From Falsibacillus albus (lineage in GTDB: Bacteria > Bacillota > Bacilli > Bacillales > DSM-25281), in the NCBI RefSeq assembly GCF_003668575.1, contig NZ_RCVZ01000005.1:186001-250000 (forward strand): a DNA stretch of 64,000 nucleotides, in the 5' to 3' direction. Under the pieces are notes generated by a model. That model did no database searches. It saw only the letters and a program-made list of their open reading frames with translations, and had not been told where the DNA came from. Of the stretch, positions 37,543 through 46,515 are shown in pieces; position 1 is the first letter of the stretch, and the number at the start of each line of letters is the position of its first letter. The position numbers and the translations under genes were made by a program.

Positions 37543-38148
37543 ATGAAATATTTTGCGGCCATATTACTGATGGCAACCTTTTTAACTGCGTGTTCATCAA
37601 ATTTAAATTCAGAGCCTAAATCCCAAAAGTATCAAGGGAGCAACGAGCCAAGGCCCATTACAGTCAAAAACAGCAATAAAGAGAATGTTAAGCCAAAGAC
37701 GGGCCAACAAATATCGAAACATTTGGTCAAGCTGGCCAGCGGCATTCCAAATGTAAAAGATGCAACTGCTGTTGTCCTTGGACGATACGCTGTAGTAGGA
37801 ATTGATATTGATTCAAACGTCGAGCGCTCACAAGTCGGCTCCATAAAATATTCAGTGGCAGAAAGCTTGAAAAATGACCCCTACGGAGCCAATGCCGTCA
37901 TTGTGGCTGACCCCGACATCGTTGCCCGATTGAAGGAAATTAACAAAGATATTAAAAGGGGCCAACCGATTCAAGGAATCATGAATGAACTATCTGATGT
38001 CGTAGGTAGGGTGATGCCAGAACTGCCTGGACATCTCTCTGATACGAATCCAGAACAGGCTCCGCAACAGCCAAAAAAACAAACAAACGATAAAAACGAA
38101 AAGCAACTGGAAAAAGATCAAGAACGTCAATCCAACTATCATAAATAA
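37543..38148 (+). CDS. ylaJ: YhcN/YlaJ family sporulation lipoprotein
   Basis: The 201-aa product has a lipoprotein signal (MKYFAAILLMATFLTAC, lipobox Cys17) and the YhcN/YlaJ domain (HLVKLASGIPNVKDATAVVLGRYAVVGIDIDSN). The C-terminal 40 residues are Gln/Lys-rich and probably disordered. B. subtilis YlaJ is found in spores and affects germination. The start is ATG 37543, six bases after GGAGGTG; the GTG at 37528 overlaps that site. Confidence 0.9.
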   Translation: MKYFAAILLMATFLTACSSNLNSEPKSQKYQGSNEPRPITVKNSNKENVKPKTGQQISKHLVKLASGIPNVKDATAVVLGRYAVVGIDIDSNVERSQVGSIKYSVAESLKNDPYGANAVIVADPDIVARLKEINKDIKRGQPIQGIMNELSDVVGRVMPELPGHLSDTNPEQAPQQPKKQTNDKNEKQLEKDQERQSNYHK

Positions 38149-38154
38149 GCCATC

Positions 38155-38262
38155 AAAAAAGACTGTCGCATCAAATCACCGTACTCCCTGATATACGAGG
38201 TGCTATAGCCATGCTATACATCGTATCCGTGGGATATCGGCAATCATGTGACAGTCTTTTTT
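38155..38262. terminator. Long imperfect palindrome between ylaJ and a flavin-type oxidase gene
   Basis: Outer arms AAAAAAGACTGTC (38155-38167) and GACAGTCTTTTTT (38250-38262) are perfect. The 82 bases between them continue as an imperfect inverted repeat around TGCTATAGCC. It probably terminates ylaJ on the plus strand. The right arm overlaps the last codons of the convergent gene at 38244-38708. Confidence 0.65.
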
Positions 38263-38708
38263 CTCATTGCGTCCATCACTTGACAATCCAGGCGATCGGC
38301 CGCATTTTTATCATAGGTCTTGTCATAGGAGGGCTCTGAAACAATTTTAGAGCCATAGAACATCACATCCCTGACATTTTCTATTTTAAGTTCCACCAAA
38401 GATAATTTTAATGGTACATGTTCCATTCTATCCATGATGATTGAAGCATTTCCACTGATGGAATATGTAGATTCATTCGCGATTAAGTTAATAACCGTCA
38501 AGGGATTACGCTGAATGTTTTGAATGATGCGGGAACGCTGATCGACAGCGATAAAGATGGTTTCTTCATCTTTTGCCAGCACCCAGGATACTGCACTGAC
38601 ATTCGGACCGCCCGTTTCATGATCACAGGTGGCAATGGTGACAAACCTTTCACGCTGCAATTGATCGAATAGAACCGGTGTTAATTTGGGCTCGACACGA
38701 TTTGCCAT
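38244..38708 (-). CDS. Pyridoxamine 5'-phosphate oxidase-like split-barrel protein
   Basis: The product (154 aa) has the flavin-reductase-like split barrel of the PNPOx family: FVTIATCDHETGGPNVSAVSWVLAKDEETIFIAVD, followed by RSRIIQNIQRNPLTVINLI. Likely to bind FMN, F420 or haem; substrate unknown. The last three codons fall inside a palindrome shared with ylaJ. B. subtilis has no counterpart at this place that I recall. ATG start with GGGAGGG upstream. Confidence 0.83.
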   Translation of the reverse strand: MANRVEPKLTPVLFDQLQRERFVTIATCDHETGGPNVSAVSWVLAKDEETIFIAVDQRSRIIQNIQRNPLTVINLIANESTYSISGNASIIMDRMEHVPLKLSLVELKIENVRDVMFYGSKIVSEPSYDKTYDKNAADRLDCQVMDAMRKKTVT

Positions 38709-38851
38709 TCTCTTCCCTCCCTTTTTTGTATACCCACATTATACTATACGAAAAGGAAAGTTAAACCATTACATCAATAAAAATTTAGAAATTATTAATT
38801 CATCCATGCTATACTGATAAAAAGTAATTATGAATGTTTGAGGTGTAATAC

Positions 38852-39052
38852 ATGAGAGTAAAGTGTGTGCTTTGTGAAAAAATAGATCAGCTCGATGATG
38901 ATACCCTTGAAGCCAAGAGACTGAGAAATAGGCCAATCCATACATATATGTGCAAGGAATGCCATGAGCGGATCACCAAAAAAACGAATGAACGCATAGC
39001 AACCGGAAACTTCAAGCTATACAGGCCGATCCGGGTAGAGGAAGATTTTTAG
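38852..39052 (+). CDS. ylaI: YlaI family zinc-ribbon protein (DUF2197)
   Basis: A 66-aa protein with two Cys pairs, CVLCEK near the start and CKECH in the middle, forming a probable zinc site. It matches YlaI in sequence pattern and position beside ylaJ. Function unknown. GAGGTG precedes the ATG. The following 170 bp contain only a fragment of GC-rich repeat text (about 39100-39160). Confidence 0.9.
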   Translation: MRVKCVLCEKIDQLDDDTLEAKRLRNRPIHTYMCKECHERITKKTNERIATGNFKLYRPIRVEEDF

Positions 39053-39221
39053 AATTTCATTTCTTTAGATAATAGTGATGATTAGATGACTCCTCTCCAG
39101 GATGCCCGCTTGATGCTTGGCGGGCAATGAGCCCGCCCGGTGTCACAAAACACCTTCCGAACTGATTCTTTTCATGCTATCACACGGATGTAAAGATATT
39201 AGTAAATGCGATGTAAATTAG

Positions 39222-39830
39222 TTATCGAGTCACCATCAGCTTCTCCTTGAATTTCTTTCGCTCCTCAACACAATCTACAAACCTTCCCTCCAAACATTCA
39301 TTCAAGTATTCTTTTTTTTCTTCCTTTGAAATTCTCAGCGATTTGATGCATTCCCTGCACTCCTGAAGAAACCTTACATATTGATCATAATTTTCACCAT
39401 ATATGTCGGATAAATCATCCCTGATTTTCATTGCAAGTGAGGGACTGGCACCTCCTGTCGATACTGATAGCAGTAGACTGCCCCTCTGCAATGTAGCCGG
39501 GACATGAAAATTACCATCTTCAGGTGATGATGCGACATTAACGAGTTTATTCTCACCAGCATGCCTCACAATATCCCTATTCACCCTGTTATCATTTGTC
39601 GCAGCGATAATCAGAAACGCATCCGCAAAATCTTCTTTCACGACCTTATTTTTCACCCATCTGATCTTATTTTCCAAATAAAGACTTTCAATCCCATTAA
39701 CTGCCTCCGGACTGACGACAGTTACGAATGCGCCAGCTTTCAAAAGACGTTTGATCTTTCGAAGTGCAACTTCACCTCCTCCCGCCACTAATACCTTTTT
39801 GTTTGTAAGATCAAGTGTGATTGGATACAT
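39222..39830 (-). CDS. ylnF: Precorrin-2 dehydrogenase (siroheme synthesis)
   Basis: A 202-aa NAD-dependent enzyme that oxidises precorrin-2 to sirohydrochlorin. The Rossmann loop VLVAGGGEVALRKI (about 13-26) and VNVASSPEDGNFHVPATLQRG and STGGASPSLAMKIRDDL motifs are typical of the CysG N-terminal half (MET8-like). Last gene of the sulfate/siroheme operon; its start lies inside the end of sirB (20-base overlap). B. subtilis YlnF is the equivalent. Confidence 0.92.
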   Translation of the reverse strand: MYPITLDLTNKKVLVAGGGEVALRKIKRLLKAGAFVTVVSPEAVNGIESLYLENKIRWVKNKVVKEDFADAFLIIAATNDNRVNRDIVRHAGENKLVNVASSPEDGNFHVPATLQRGSLLLSVSTGGASPSLAMKIRDDLSDIYGENYDQYVRFLQECRECIKSLRISKEEKKEYLNECLEGRFVDCVEERKKFKEKLMVTR

Positions 39831-40593
39831 AGTATGCTCCTCCCTTGCAGAAACAAAATGACGGATCCTTCATAGCTTCCATTATTCGGGAATGAAGAAC
39901 CATTTCCAATATGAAATGATATCCCAGTGGTTCACAAAGGATGATATCCTGCCCTGTCATTTTCCGCTGATGCTGGATGCTTTTTTTCATCCCATTCAGC
40001 AATAATCCTGAAAACAGCAAATAGGGGATGATGATGATTTGCTTCCGCCCCCACCCTGCCAGCATTAAACTTTCTTCAAATGATGGCTCTGCGGCAGTAA
40101 GGAAACATGTTTGGACGTTTGAAACTGGAAAATCCCCACATAATTGAATGGCAATGGAATGGAGGTCCCTTTTTACATCAGGATCTCTGCTCCCCCTTCC
40201 TACCAGCAAAACAACAGCATCTCCCATGATAGATGTCGATTGCTTCATGCGTTCCCATAATAGAGTCGAAATGGCAGGATGAACACCAAATGGCCTTCCG
40301 TATGAAATTTGGATATGTGGATATTTTTCTGATATAAAGGAAAGCTTTTCAGGAATATCCACTTTGGCATGAACGGCAGCCAAAAGCAGGACAGGTATGA
40401 CCGTCACCTTTTTTGCCCCTTTTCGGATGCACATTTCGAAACCGTCTTCTATGCTTGGCGATGCCAATTCCAAAAAACATATTTCCTTAATTGGCACATC
40501 AATTTTACGGAGGCATCGCTCGGCAAAAAACAATGCTTCATCCCTTCCTTGTTTCAAACGTGTTCCATGACAGATGAGGAGGACTGCTTCCAT
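39811..40593 (-). CDS. sirB: Sirohydrochlorin ferrochelatase
   Basis: The product (260 aa) inserts Fe2+ into sirohydrochlorin to make siroheme. Two CbiX-type halves are visible: LICHGTRLKQGRDEALFF near the N-terminus with the catalytic His, and VLLVGRGSRDPDVKRDL for the second. The start is ATG 40593 (MEAVLLI) rather than 40608. It overlaps or abuts the SumT gene upstream, as in a tightly packed operon. B. subtilis YlnE is the equivalent. Confidence 0.92.
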   Translation of the reverse strand: MEAVLLICHGTRLKQGRDEALFFAERCLRKIDVPIKEICFLELASPSIEDGFEMCIRKGAKKVTVIPVLLLAAVHAKVDIPEKLSFISEKYPHIQISYGRPFGVHPAISTLLWERMKQSTSIMGDAVVLLVGRGSRDPDVKRDLHSIAIQLCGDFPVSNVQTCFLTAAEPSFEESLMLAGWGRKQIIIIPYLLFSGLLLNGMKKSIQHQRKMTGQDIILCEPLGYHFILEMVLHSRIMEAMKDPSFCFCKGGAYYVSNHT

Positions 40594-40594
40594 T

Positions 40595-41377
40595 TTATAA
40601 CGCCTCACTTAACTCGTTGTTTGCCCTGTGTAATGCTTCTTTTTTAAACCAATTCAGCCGGCTTCCTAAATTCACCGTGTCGCCGATAATGATCATGCTT
40701 GGATTTTCGATGCCCTCATTTTGAACAATGTCCACAATCGTCCCCAACGTGCCAATCGCCGTCCGCTGAATTTCGGTCGTTCCCCAATGTATGAGGGCTA
40801 CCGGGGTATGAATGCTTTTTCCATACTCCTGCAGCTTCGAGCAAATATAAGACAGGTTTCCCACTCCCATATAAATTGCGAGCGTGTCGATTCCTTTAGC
40901 GAGATTTCCCCATTTTATTTCCTCCGTTTCCCCCTTTTTTAGATGCCCAGTCACTATGGCAAAACTTGAACTCAATTCGCGGTGTGTCACAGGAATCCCT
41001 GCATAAGCTGGAGCTGCGATCCCAGCTGTTATCCCGGGAACGACTTCAAATTCTATCTGATTATTCACCAGGGCTTCCGCTTCTTCTCCTCCACGGCCAA
41101 ATACAAATGGATCACCGCCTTTTAATCGAGTGACCACCCTTCCCTTCTTCGCATGCTTCACAAGGAAATGATTGATCGTTTCCTGCTTCATCGTATGGAA
41201 ATCCGGCAGTTTTCCACAATAGATTAAGTCTGCATCCGGCTTCGCATGATTCAAAAGTTCTTTATTGATGAGCCGGTCATACAAAATAACCTCTGCTTCC
41301 TTTATACAGCGCAGACCTTTTACAGTAATAAGATCGGGATCCCCCGGCCCTGCTCCAACGAGATATACTTTTCCCAT
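40595..41377 (-). CDS. sumT: Uroporphyrinogen-III C-methyltransferase (SumT)
   Basis: The product (260 aa) makes precorrin-2 by two SAM-dependent methylations. Motifs are VYLVGAGPGDPDLITVKG (N-terminal), VTRLKGGDPFVFGRGGEEAEAL and VVPGITAGIAAPAYAGIPVTHR, which bind SAM. The start is ATG 41377 with GGTGGAGGAA just upstream; a GTG nine bases earlier is in frame. It is the first of three siroheme genes. B. subtilis YlnD is the equivalent. Confidence 0.95.
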   Translation of the reverse strand: MGKVYLVGAGPGDPDLITVKGLRCIKEAEVILYDRLINKELLNHAKPDADLIYCGKLPDFHTMKQETINHFLVKHAKKGRVVTRLKGGDPFVFGRGGEEAEALVNNQIEFEVVPGITAGIAAPAYAGIPVTHRELSSSFAIVTGHLKKGETEEIKWGNLAKGIDTLAIYMGVGNLSYICSKLQEYGKSIHTPVALIHWGTTEIQRTAIGTLGTIVDIVQNEGIENPSMIIIGDTVNLGSRLNWFKKEALHRANNELSEAL

Positions 41378-41394
41378 TTCCTCCACCTTCTTTC

Positions 41395-41616
41395 CTATAT
41401 TTTTGCCGCCGATCCACCTGCATAGAGGACAAACCCATTCCCTCTTCGAATTTTTTTCTTTTCATACAGTGTAATATCATTGATTTCAGGCATTTTCAGA
41501 AAATATTTCTCCAGCTCCACTTCTACAAGTTCAAATGCCTGTTGATCGGTTGATGCTGCGATGACCACATCAATGATTTCATTGTCCGTTGTGACCTCGA
41601 ATCGATACAAGTCCAT
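41395..41616 (-). CDS. DUF3906 family protein
   Basis: A 73-aa protein beginning MDLYRFEVTTDNEIIDVVIAA. Such small proteins are found next to sulfite reductase and siroheme genes in Bacillaceae; function unknown. No Cys or His cluster that would suggest a cofactor. It is located between the sulfite reductase gene and sumT. Confidence 0.8.
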   Translation of the reverse strand: MDLYRFEVTTDNEIIDVVIAASTDQQAFELVEVELEKYFLKMPEINDITLYEKKKIRRGNGFVLYAGGSAAKI

Positions 41617-41635
41617 TCAAACCCCTCCTATTCCA

Positions 41636-43264
41636 TCAAGAAACGCGTTCATTGACTTTTGCAGATATTTCATCCAACTGTTCCTGCAAAGCCTCAAGAC
41701 CCATTCTTTCAACAAATTCAAAAAATGTTTCTTCAAGGTGTTTGTTTTCTTTGAAATAGGTCAGAAACCCTTTCAATACTGGAGCCAAAAGACTTCCCTC
41801 AATTTTCCCCTTCAGCTTTTCATTAAATTTCCCGCCATTATTCAACGTACCGCCGACATAGATTTCAAAAGCTTCAACCATTTTTTTATCCTTTGTTTTC
41901 ATTTTTATTCCTTGGAGCCCAATATCGGCAATTTGACGTTGACCGCATGAATTGGGGCATCCCACCATATGCAATCGGACCGGTACATCGAGAAGGACTT
42001 CTTCATCAAGATATTCTGCTATCCTCCTCATCCGCTCCTTCGTCTCCACAAGAGCTAAGTTGCAATATTCAATTCCTGTGCAGGAGACAGAATAGCCAAT
42101 GAAAGACCTTGGTCGGACTGTGATTCGTTCAAAGATCTTCTCCTCCAGCATTTTTTCTGCTTTCTCGGAAGGAATATTAGGGATGATTAAATTTTGAGAG
42201 TTGCACGTCCGGATTTCCCCATTCCCATATTCTTTAGATATGCGCGCCAGTTCCAGCACTTCATCAGCAGCCAGCCGCCCGACCGGTACATTGAACCCGA
42301 CATAGCTCAATCCTGCTTGTTTTTGGGGGTGTACACCATAGAAGTAGCCCGCATTCCACGCTTTGGAAACATCTATTCCTTTGGCCAGGAGCGGACCTGT
42401 ATATTCTTCGATTTTTTCCTTGAATCTTTCCGCTCCCCAATCTGCCATTAGGAACTTCAGCCTTGCCAAATGCCGCTTTTCGCGATAGCCGTAATCTCTA
42501 AAAATGGTAGTGATTGCAACTGAGATGTTTCTGACTTGTGCAGGGAGTACGAAAGCATCGATCGTCTCTGCAAGATATGGCCGTGCCGACAATCCTCCGC
42601 CTATTTTAATATGAAAGCCTTTTGTTTCCTCCCCCTCGATCACTTTCACTGCGGGTGTAAATGATACACAATTGATTTCTGCATTCGCAGCATTATGGAG
42701 GTTTGTGCTGATGGACATTTTATATTTCCTAGGCAGGTTCGAGAAATCTTCATTATGCTGAAAGAAATCAAATACTTCTTTGACGATTGGAGATGTATCG
42801 AATAATTCATTTGGATCGATACCTGCCAACGGATTCCCGACAATATTCCTTGTAATATCACCACATGCTCCTGCACTCGACAATCCGACTGAATGAAGAC
42901 GATTAAATATATCGGGTATTTGTTCGATTTCCAGCCAGTGAAACTGAATTGCCTGCCGTGTCGTAATGTCGAATACGCCTCTTCCATAATCCTTGCTGAT
43001 TCCTGCCAACACTTCTGCCTGTTCATGTGTCAAGATGCCTGATGGAACATTCACTCTCATCATGAAGAAACCATCTTCTTTAGGCCGTTGAAGGTAAAGC
43101 CCCGCCCATTTAAAACTGTCCCACTCTTCTTTTGGGATAGAGGAAAAGCCGTATTTAGCGTAATTCGGAATGTCATTGAATATTTCAAGACCATCCTTCT
43201 CCAATTTTTTCTTTTCCGTTTTATTTAACTTCTCATTTCCTGCCCATTTTTTTTCATAACTCAT
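41636..43264 (-). CDS. Siroheme [4Fe-4S] sulfite (nitrite) reductase, ferredoxin-type single subunit
   Basis: The product (542 aa) has duplicated ferrite-like halves and the cluster-siroheme Cys motif split as CTGIEYCNLALVETK and GCPNSCGQRQIADIG (C-x5-C and C-x3-C). The electron donor is expected to be ferredoxin, since no NADPH flavoprotein partner (CysJ) is in the cluster. Genomic context (cysH, sat, cysC, siroheme genes) argues for sulfite over nitrite. It differs from the CysI/CysJ pair of B. subtilis. ATG start with GAGGAGGATG upstream. Confidence 0.92.
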   Translation of the reverse strand: MSYEKKWAGNEKLNKTEKKKLEKDGLEIFNDIPNYAKYGFSSIPKEEWDSFKWAGLYLQRPKEDGFFMMRVNVPSGILTHEQAEVLAGISKDYGRGVFDITTRQAIQFHWLEIEQIPDIFNRLHSVGLSSAGACGDITRNIVGNPLAGIDPNELFDTSPIVKEVFDFFQHNEDFSNLPRKYKMSISTNLHNAANAEINCVSFTPAVKVIEGEETKGFHIKIGGGLSARPYLAETIDAFVLPAQVRNISVAITTIFRDYGYREKRHLARLKFLMADWGAERFKEKIEEYTGPLLAKGIDVSKAWNAGYFYGVHPQKQAGLSYVGFNVPVGRLAADEVLELARISKEYGNGEIRTCNSQNLIIPNIPSEKAEKMLEEKIFERITVRPRSFIGYSVSCTGIEYCNLALVETKERMRRIAEYLDEEVLLDVPVRLHMVGCPNSCGQRQIADIGLQGIKMKTKDKKMVEAFEIYVGGTLNNGGKFNEKLKGKIEGSLLAPVLKGFLTYFKENKHLEETFFEFVERMGLEALQEQLDEISAKVNERVS

Positions 43265-43278
43265 GGCTGCATCCTCCT

Positions 43279-43872
43279 CTATAGGAATTTCTTCTGCTTC
43301 AATAGTGCAATGACAGCACCTGCACTGTCCCGGAGTGATAACTGGTCCGTTTTAATGACTAAATCCGGATTCAAAGGCACTTCATACGGGGAGTCAATTC
43401 CTGTGAACTGTGGAATCTCTCCATTTCTTGCTTTTTGATAAAGGCCTTTTGGATCCCTTTCCTCACATTCTTTAAGGGGACAATCCACGAATACCTCCAA
43501 AAACTCATTGTCATCCAATAATTCTTTTGCCTTTCGACGATCCTGGATGAATGGGGAGATAAAGGCGGTTAACACCACTGTCCCGCTATCGACGAATAAT
43601 TTAGATACCTCGGCAATCCTCCGAATATTTTCTTTTCGGTCTTCGTCTGAAAATGAAAGGTCCCGATTCAATCCATGTCTAATGTTGTCCCCATCCAAAA
43701 TGTAATGGTTAATCCCCTTTTCAAATAATTGTGCAGCAACAGCATTTGCCAAGGTTGATTTCCCGGAACCAGATAATCCGGTGAACCACAATACAAAACT
43801 ATGATGATGGTTCTTTTTCCTTCTTTGTTCTTTCGTGATTGCTGTTTGATGCCAAGCTATATTTGAATCCAT
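43279..43872 (-). CDS. cysC: Adenylyl-sulfate (APS) kinase
   Basis: A 197-aa P-loop kinase that phosphorylates APS to PAPS. Walker A is FTGLSGSGKSTLANAVA (about 30-46), with ILDGDNIRHGLNRDLSFSDEDRKENIRR and FVDCPLKECEERDPKGLY as family motifs. Located between sat and the sulfite reductase. As the neighbouring CysH has the iron-sulfur motif of APS reductases, CysC may serve PAPS-dependent sulfation or a dual-specificity reductase. Confidence 0.95.
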   Translation of the reverse strand: MDSNIAWHQTAITKEQRRKKNHHHSFVLWFTGLSGSGKSTLANAVAAQLFEKGINHYILDGDNIRHGLNRDLSFSDEDRKENIRRIAEVSKLFVDSGTVVLTAFISPFIQDRRKAKELLDDNEFLEVFVDCPLKECEERDPKGLYQKARNGEIPQFTGIDSPYEVPLNPDLVIKTDQLSLRDSAGAVIALLKQKKFL

Positions 43873-43882
43873 ATGGACCTCC

Positions 43883-45031
43883 TTATGCGGATGCTGAATT
43901 TTGGCTCAAGCCTTTGATCAATACCTCCACAACTTCTTTTCTGCTAAACGTAGCGGGAGGCAGTTCGCCATTGCGCAACATTTCCCTTACCTTCGTTCCC
44001 GATAAAATGACGTGTTCCCCTTCATCGTGGGGACATGTCTTGGAAGAGGCCATGCCTTCACATTTCAAGCAATAGAAACTATGTTCAAAAAACTTAGGAA
44101 CAATCCCCAATTCTTCAACAGTGAATTGGGAAAAAATTCTTTGGGAATCATACGTTCCATAATAATTGCCGACCCCTGCATGATCCCTGCCGACAATGAA
44201 ATGGGTGCACCCGTAGTTTTTGCGAACTAACGCATGAAAAATTGCTTCCCTTGGACCTGCATACCTCATGGCTGCAGGGAAAACCGCCAGGAATACACGA
44301 TTACCCGGATAATAATTTTCCAACAGAGCCTGGTAGCTTTCCATCCTGACATCGGCAGGTATATCATCCGCTTTCGTTTCTCCTACCAATGGATTCAAAA
44401 AGAGTCCATCGACTGTTTCTAGAGCGGCTTTTTGAATGTATTCATGAGCCCTGTGCACAGGGTTCCTCGTCTGAAATCCTACAATGGTCTTCCAGCCCGA
44501 CTGTTTGAAAATCCTGCGGGTATCTTTCGGGTCATAATGAAAATCGGCAAAGCCTTTTTCCGGCCGCCTTATCATCGTAATTTCCCCGCCAACGCATCTG
44601 TCTGGGCGGCTGAACAATTTATTCACTCCAGGATGTGCGGGATCCTTTGTACCGTAAACCAGCTCTGCTTCGATCTGTTTATCAGGGCTATAGATATCTT
44701 CCACCTTTATAATTCCGTATGTTTTCCCTTCAAAAGTCAATTTTGCCTCCTCGCCAATGCTGAGTGTTGAAACGATCTCATCAGGAATGAGCAAAGTAAT
44801 GGGGATGCTCCATACAATGCCATTCGCAAGACGGATGCTCTCCACGACTGATTGATAATCCTGTTGTTTCAAAAACCCGGTCAAAGGACTATAAGCACCT
44901 ATTGCAATCAGCTCCAAATCACTCAATGCAATTGCATCCATCGGAATTTCCTTTTCAAGACTTTCATATCCTGCCTGTCGATCAAATCTATTTATCAATG
45001 TTCCTCCATGTGCTGGTATTGTCATGTTCAT
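43883..45031 (-). CDS. sat: Sulfate adenylyltransferase (ATP sulfurylase)
   Basis: The product (382 aa) makes APS from sulfate and ATP. Catalytic motifs are [17 protein letters not shown] (QxRNPxHxxHE) and [13 protein letters not shown]. The length is standard for the single-subunit bacterial form. ATG at 45031 follows AGGAGG by five bases; an in-frame ATG two codons later is also possible. It lies between cysH and cysC in the riboswitch-controlled operon. Confidence 0.97.
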   Translation of the reverse strand: MNMTIPAHGGTLINRFDRQAGYESLEKEIPMDAIALSDLELIAIGAYSPLTGFLKQQDYQSVVESIRLANGIVWSIPITLLIPDEIVSTLSIGEEAKLTFEGKTYGIIKVEDIYSPDKQIEAELVYGTKDPAHPGVNKLFSRPDRCVGGEITMIRRPEKGFADFHYDPKDTRRIFKQSGWKTIVGFQTRNPVHRAHEYIQKAALETVDGLFLNPLVGETKADDIPADVRMESYQALLENYYPGNRVFLAVFPAAMRYAGPREAIFHALVRKNYGCTHFIVGRDHAGVGNYYGTYDSQRIFSQFTVEELGIVPKFFEHSFYCLKCEGMASSKTCPHDEGEHVILSGTKVREMLRNGELPPATFSRKEVVEVLIKGLSQNSASA

Positions 45032-45044
45032 TTTCTCCTCCTAT

Positions 45045-45752
45045 TTATTGATCTTGATGCAGCCCGCATTCCAATTTTCCTTGTCCTGACCAGCGGCCGG
45101 ACCTTAAATCATTTGGATTAATTGCCTGCCTTGTACATGGCTGGCAGCCAATGCTGGGGAATCCTTGGTCATGAAGCTTGTTATACGGGAGATCATGCCG
45201 ATGAGCATACCTCCATACCTCTTTCCAAGTCCAATGTATCAACGGGCATACCTTAACTGAGTGAAAACGATTATCCTTGTTGACGAATTGAACATTCTTT
45301 CTTGTAGGCGATTGTTCCCTCCTTAATCCTGAAAGCCAGGCTTTCGTTCCATTAAGCTCTTCCTCAAGGGGTTGGACTTTTCTCAGCTGGCAGCACAAGT
45401 TAGGGTCCTTTTTCCAAAGTTCATCGCCATGCTTCCTTGCCTGCTCTTCCAATGTAAGTGAAGGAGTTTTCATCAAAATCCTCAGTGACGGATATCGTTC
45501 TCTTACTTGATCGATCACATCATATGTTTCCTGAAAATGCAGATCCGTGTCCAAAAACACAACATCTGCATTTGGCTTGACCTGCGAAATCAGATCAAGG
45601 AGTACCAAGCCTTCAATGCCGAAGCTGCACGCATAAACCAATTCTTCTCCATATTCCCCGTATGCCCATCCCAGGACTTCCAGAGCTCCTTTCGTATCGC
45701 TCTCCGGGTGGAATTCAGACGGCGGATCATTCCATGTGTCAAAGGTCAACAC
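45045..45752 (-). CDS. cysH: Phosphoadenylyl-/adenylyl-sulfate reductase
   Basis: The product (235 aa) reduces activated sulfate to sulfite with thioredoxin. It has the PP-loop-like region [15 protein letters not shown], the four Cys that ligate a [4Fe-4S] cluster (NLCCQLRK and GCQPCTR), and the catalytic Cys in KLECGLH near the C-terminus. The cluster-bearing form typically uses APS; B. subtilis CysH accepts both. An intercistronic hairpin separates it from yezD. Confidence 0.95.
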   Translation of the reverse strand: MLTFDTWNDPPSEFHPESDTKGALEVLGWAYGEYGEELVYACSFGIEGLVLLDLISQVKPNADVVFLDTDLHFQETYDVIDQVRERYPSLRILMKTPSLTLEEQARKHGDELWKKDPNLCCQLRKVQPLEEELNGTKAWLSGLRREQSPTRKNVQFVNKDNRFHSVKVCPLIHWTWKEVWRYAHRHDLPYNKLHDQGFPSIGCQPCTRQAINPNDLRSGRWSGQGKLECGLHQDQ

Positions 45753-45871
45753 AGCGTTTCACTCCCTTTCATATAGTCCTTTTCTTTAGGATCTTTTCTT
45801 GAAGTTTGTTGTTATTTATCTTCGTTTTTATCCGGTTGATTTCCACGGCAGGTGCTTGCCTGAAAGAAAAG

Positions 45872-45927
45872 AAAAAAGGCAGCCTTCATCGAACGATACG
45901 CAAGTATCTTCCGATAAAAGCCGCCTC
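45872..45927 (-). terminator. Intercistronic hairpin between yezD and cysH
   Basis: AGGCAGCCT (45877-45885) and AGCCGCCT (45919-45926) with inner CGAACGATAC/GTATCTTCCG pairing; on the minus strand CCTTTTTTC follows. It would terminate part of the transcripts after yezD, or act as a processing site. Confidence 0.6.
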
Positions 45928-45946
45928 TAGTTGTCTAGTCAGCGAT

Positions 45947-46090
45947 TTATCTAAATCTTACTTTCTCATGTTTCTCCAACTGTATAACCCTTCCATCTTG
46001 GACAATCAGCGTAATCGATCCAAACCGGACTGTTTTAAGCATTTCTTTCAGCTTATTCATAATTTCATCTTCACTTTTTTCTTCAAGCAT
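45947..46090 (-). CDS. YezD family small protein (DUF2292)
   Basis: A 47-aa protein, MLEEKSEDEIMNKLKEML...KTVRFGSITLIVQDGRVIQLEKHEKVRFR. DUF2292 proteins commonly precede sulfate-assimilation genes in Firmicutes; their role is not known. I start at ATG 46090, behind AAAAGGGAGG; a longer reading to 46150 runs into the riboswitch terminator stem. It is the first gene under the SAM riboswitch. Confidence 0.85.
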   Translation of the reverse strand: MLEEKSEDEIMNKLKEMLKTVRFGSITLIVQDGRVIQLEKHEKVRFR

Positions 46091-46132
46091 ATTAATTCCT
46101 CCCTTTTTAAACAGATGTTGGCGAATCAGGGC

Positions 46133-46162
46133 AATAAAAAATCTTTCCATTTCGGAAAGATT
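46133..46162 (-). terminator. Riboswitch expression-platform terminator
   Basis: Minus strand AATCTTTCC (46154-46162 read backward) pairs with GGAAAGATT (46140-46148), loop GAAAT, followed by TTTTTATT. It lies between the SAM aptamer and yezD, as expected of a transcription-attenuating S-box. Confidence 0.85.
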
Positions 46163-46181
46163 GTAGTAATAAACTTATTAC

Positions 46182-46290
46182 CTTATCTTTCAAAATGTAG
46201 ATACATTCTGCTGGAGTTAGCACCTTACTGTTGTCAGCAGGTTGCCGGGTTTCATCGGGCCAGTTCCCTTAACCACTCTTGATAAGTTTT
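46182..46290 (-). ncRNA. SAM-I (S-box) riboswitch aptamer
   Basis: Read on the minus strand: P1 5' arm ACTTATC, AAGAGTGG, then GATGAAACCCGGCAACC (core J3/P3 motif), GGTGCTAACTCC (P4/J4 region) and the P1 3' arm GATAAG. This matches the S-box consensus order and spacing. High SAM would favour the downstream terminator and shut off yezD-cysH-sat-cysC-sir-siroheme genes. Confidence 0.96.
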
Positions 46291-46303
46291 TTTAATTTTT
46301 TAA

Positions 46304-46331
46304 ATCATAACACAAATCACAAAAAATTCAA
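46304..46331 (-). promoter_or_regulatory. Sigma-A promoter of the sulfate-assimilation operon
   Basis: Minus strand TTGAAT (46326-46331), a 16-base spacer, TATGAT (46304-46309), placing the transcript start a few bases ahead of the riboswitch P1. Confidence 0.75.
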
Positions 46332-46451
46332 CCCTAGTTTTTTTATCGGATTACTTTTTTAATAAAAATTGATTTTCTCGGCTGGACGATCGGCAGGCGG
46401 TGAGCCTTTTCATATTTTTATCCTATGAATTGAAAAAATCTTTATTCCTAG

Positions 46452-46481
46452 TTGACACGTAGGATTACTATTGCATATAGT
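46452..46481 (+). promoter_or_regulatory. Sigma-A promoter of the tauE/safE leader
   Basis: TTGACA (46452-46457), an 18-base spacer, TATAGT (46476-46481) on the plus strand. It is followed by a terminator at 46516-46568 and only then by the exporter gene, so a short leader RNA is predicted. Confidence 0.7.
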
Positions 46482-46515
46482 TATTACTAAATTTAATTGA
46501 AAAAGTCTGCTGATC

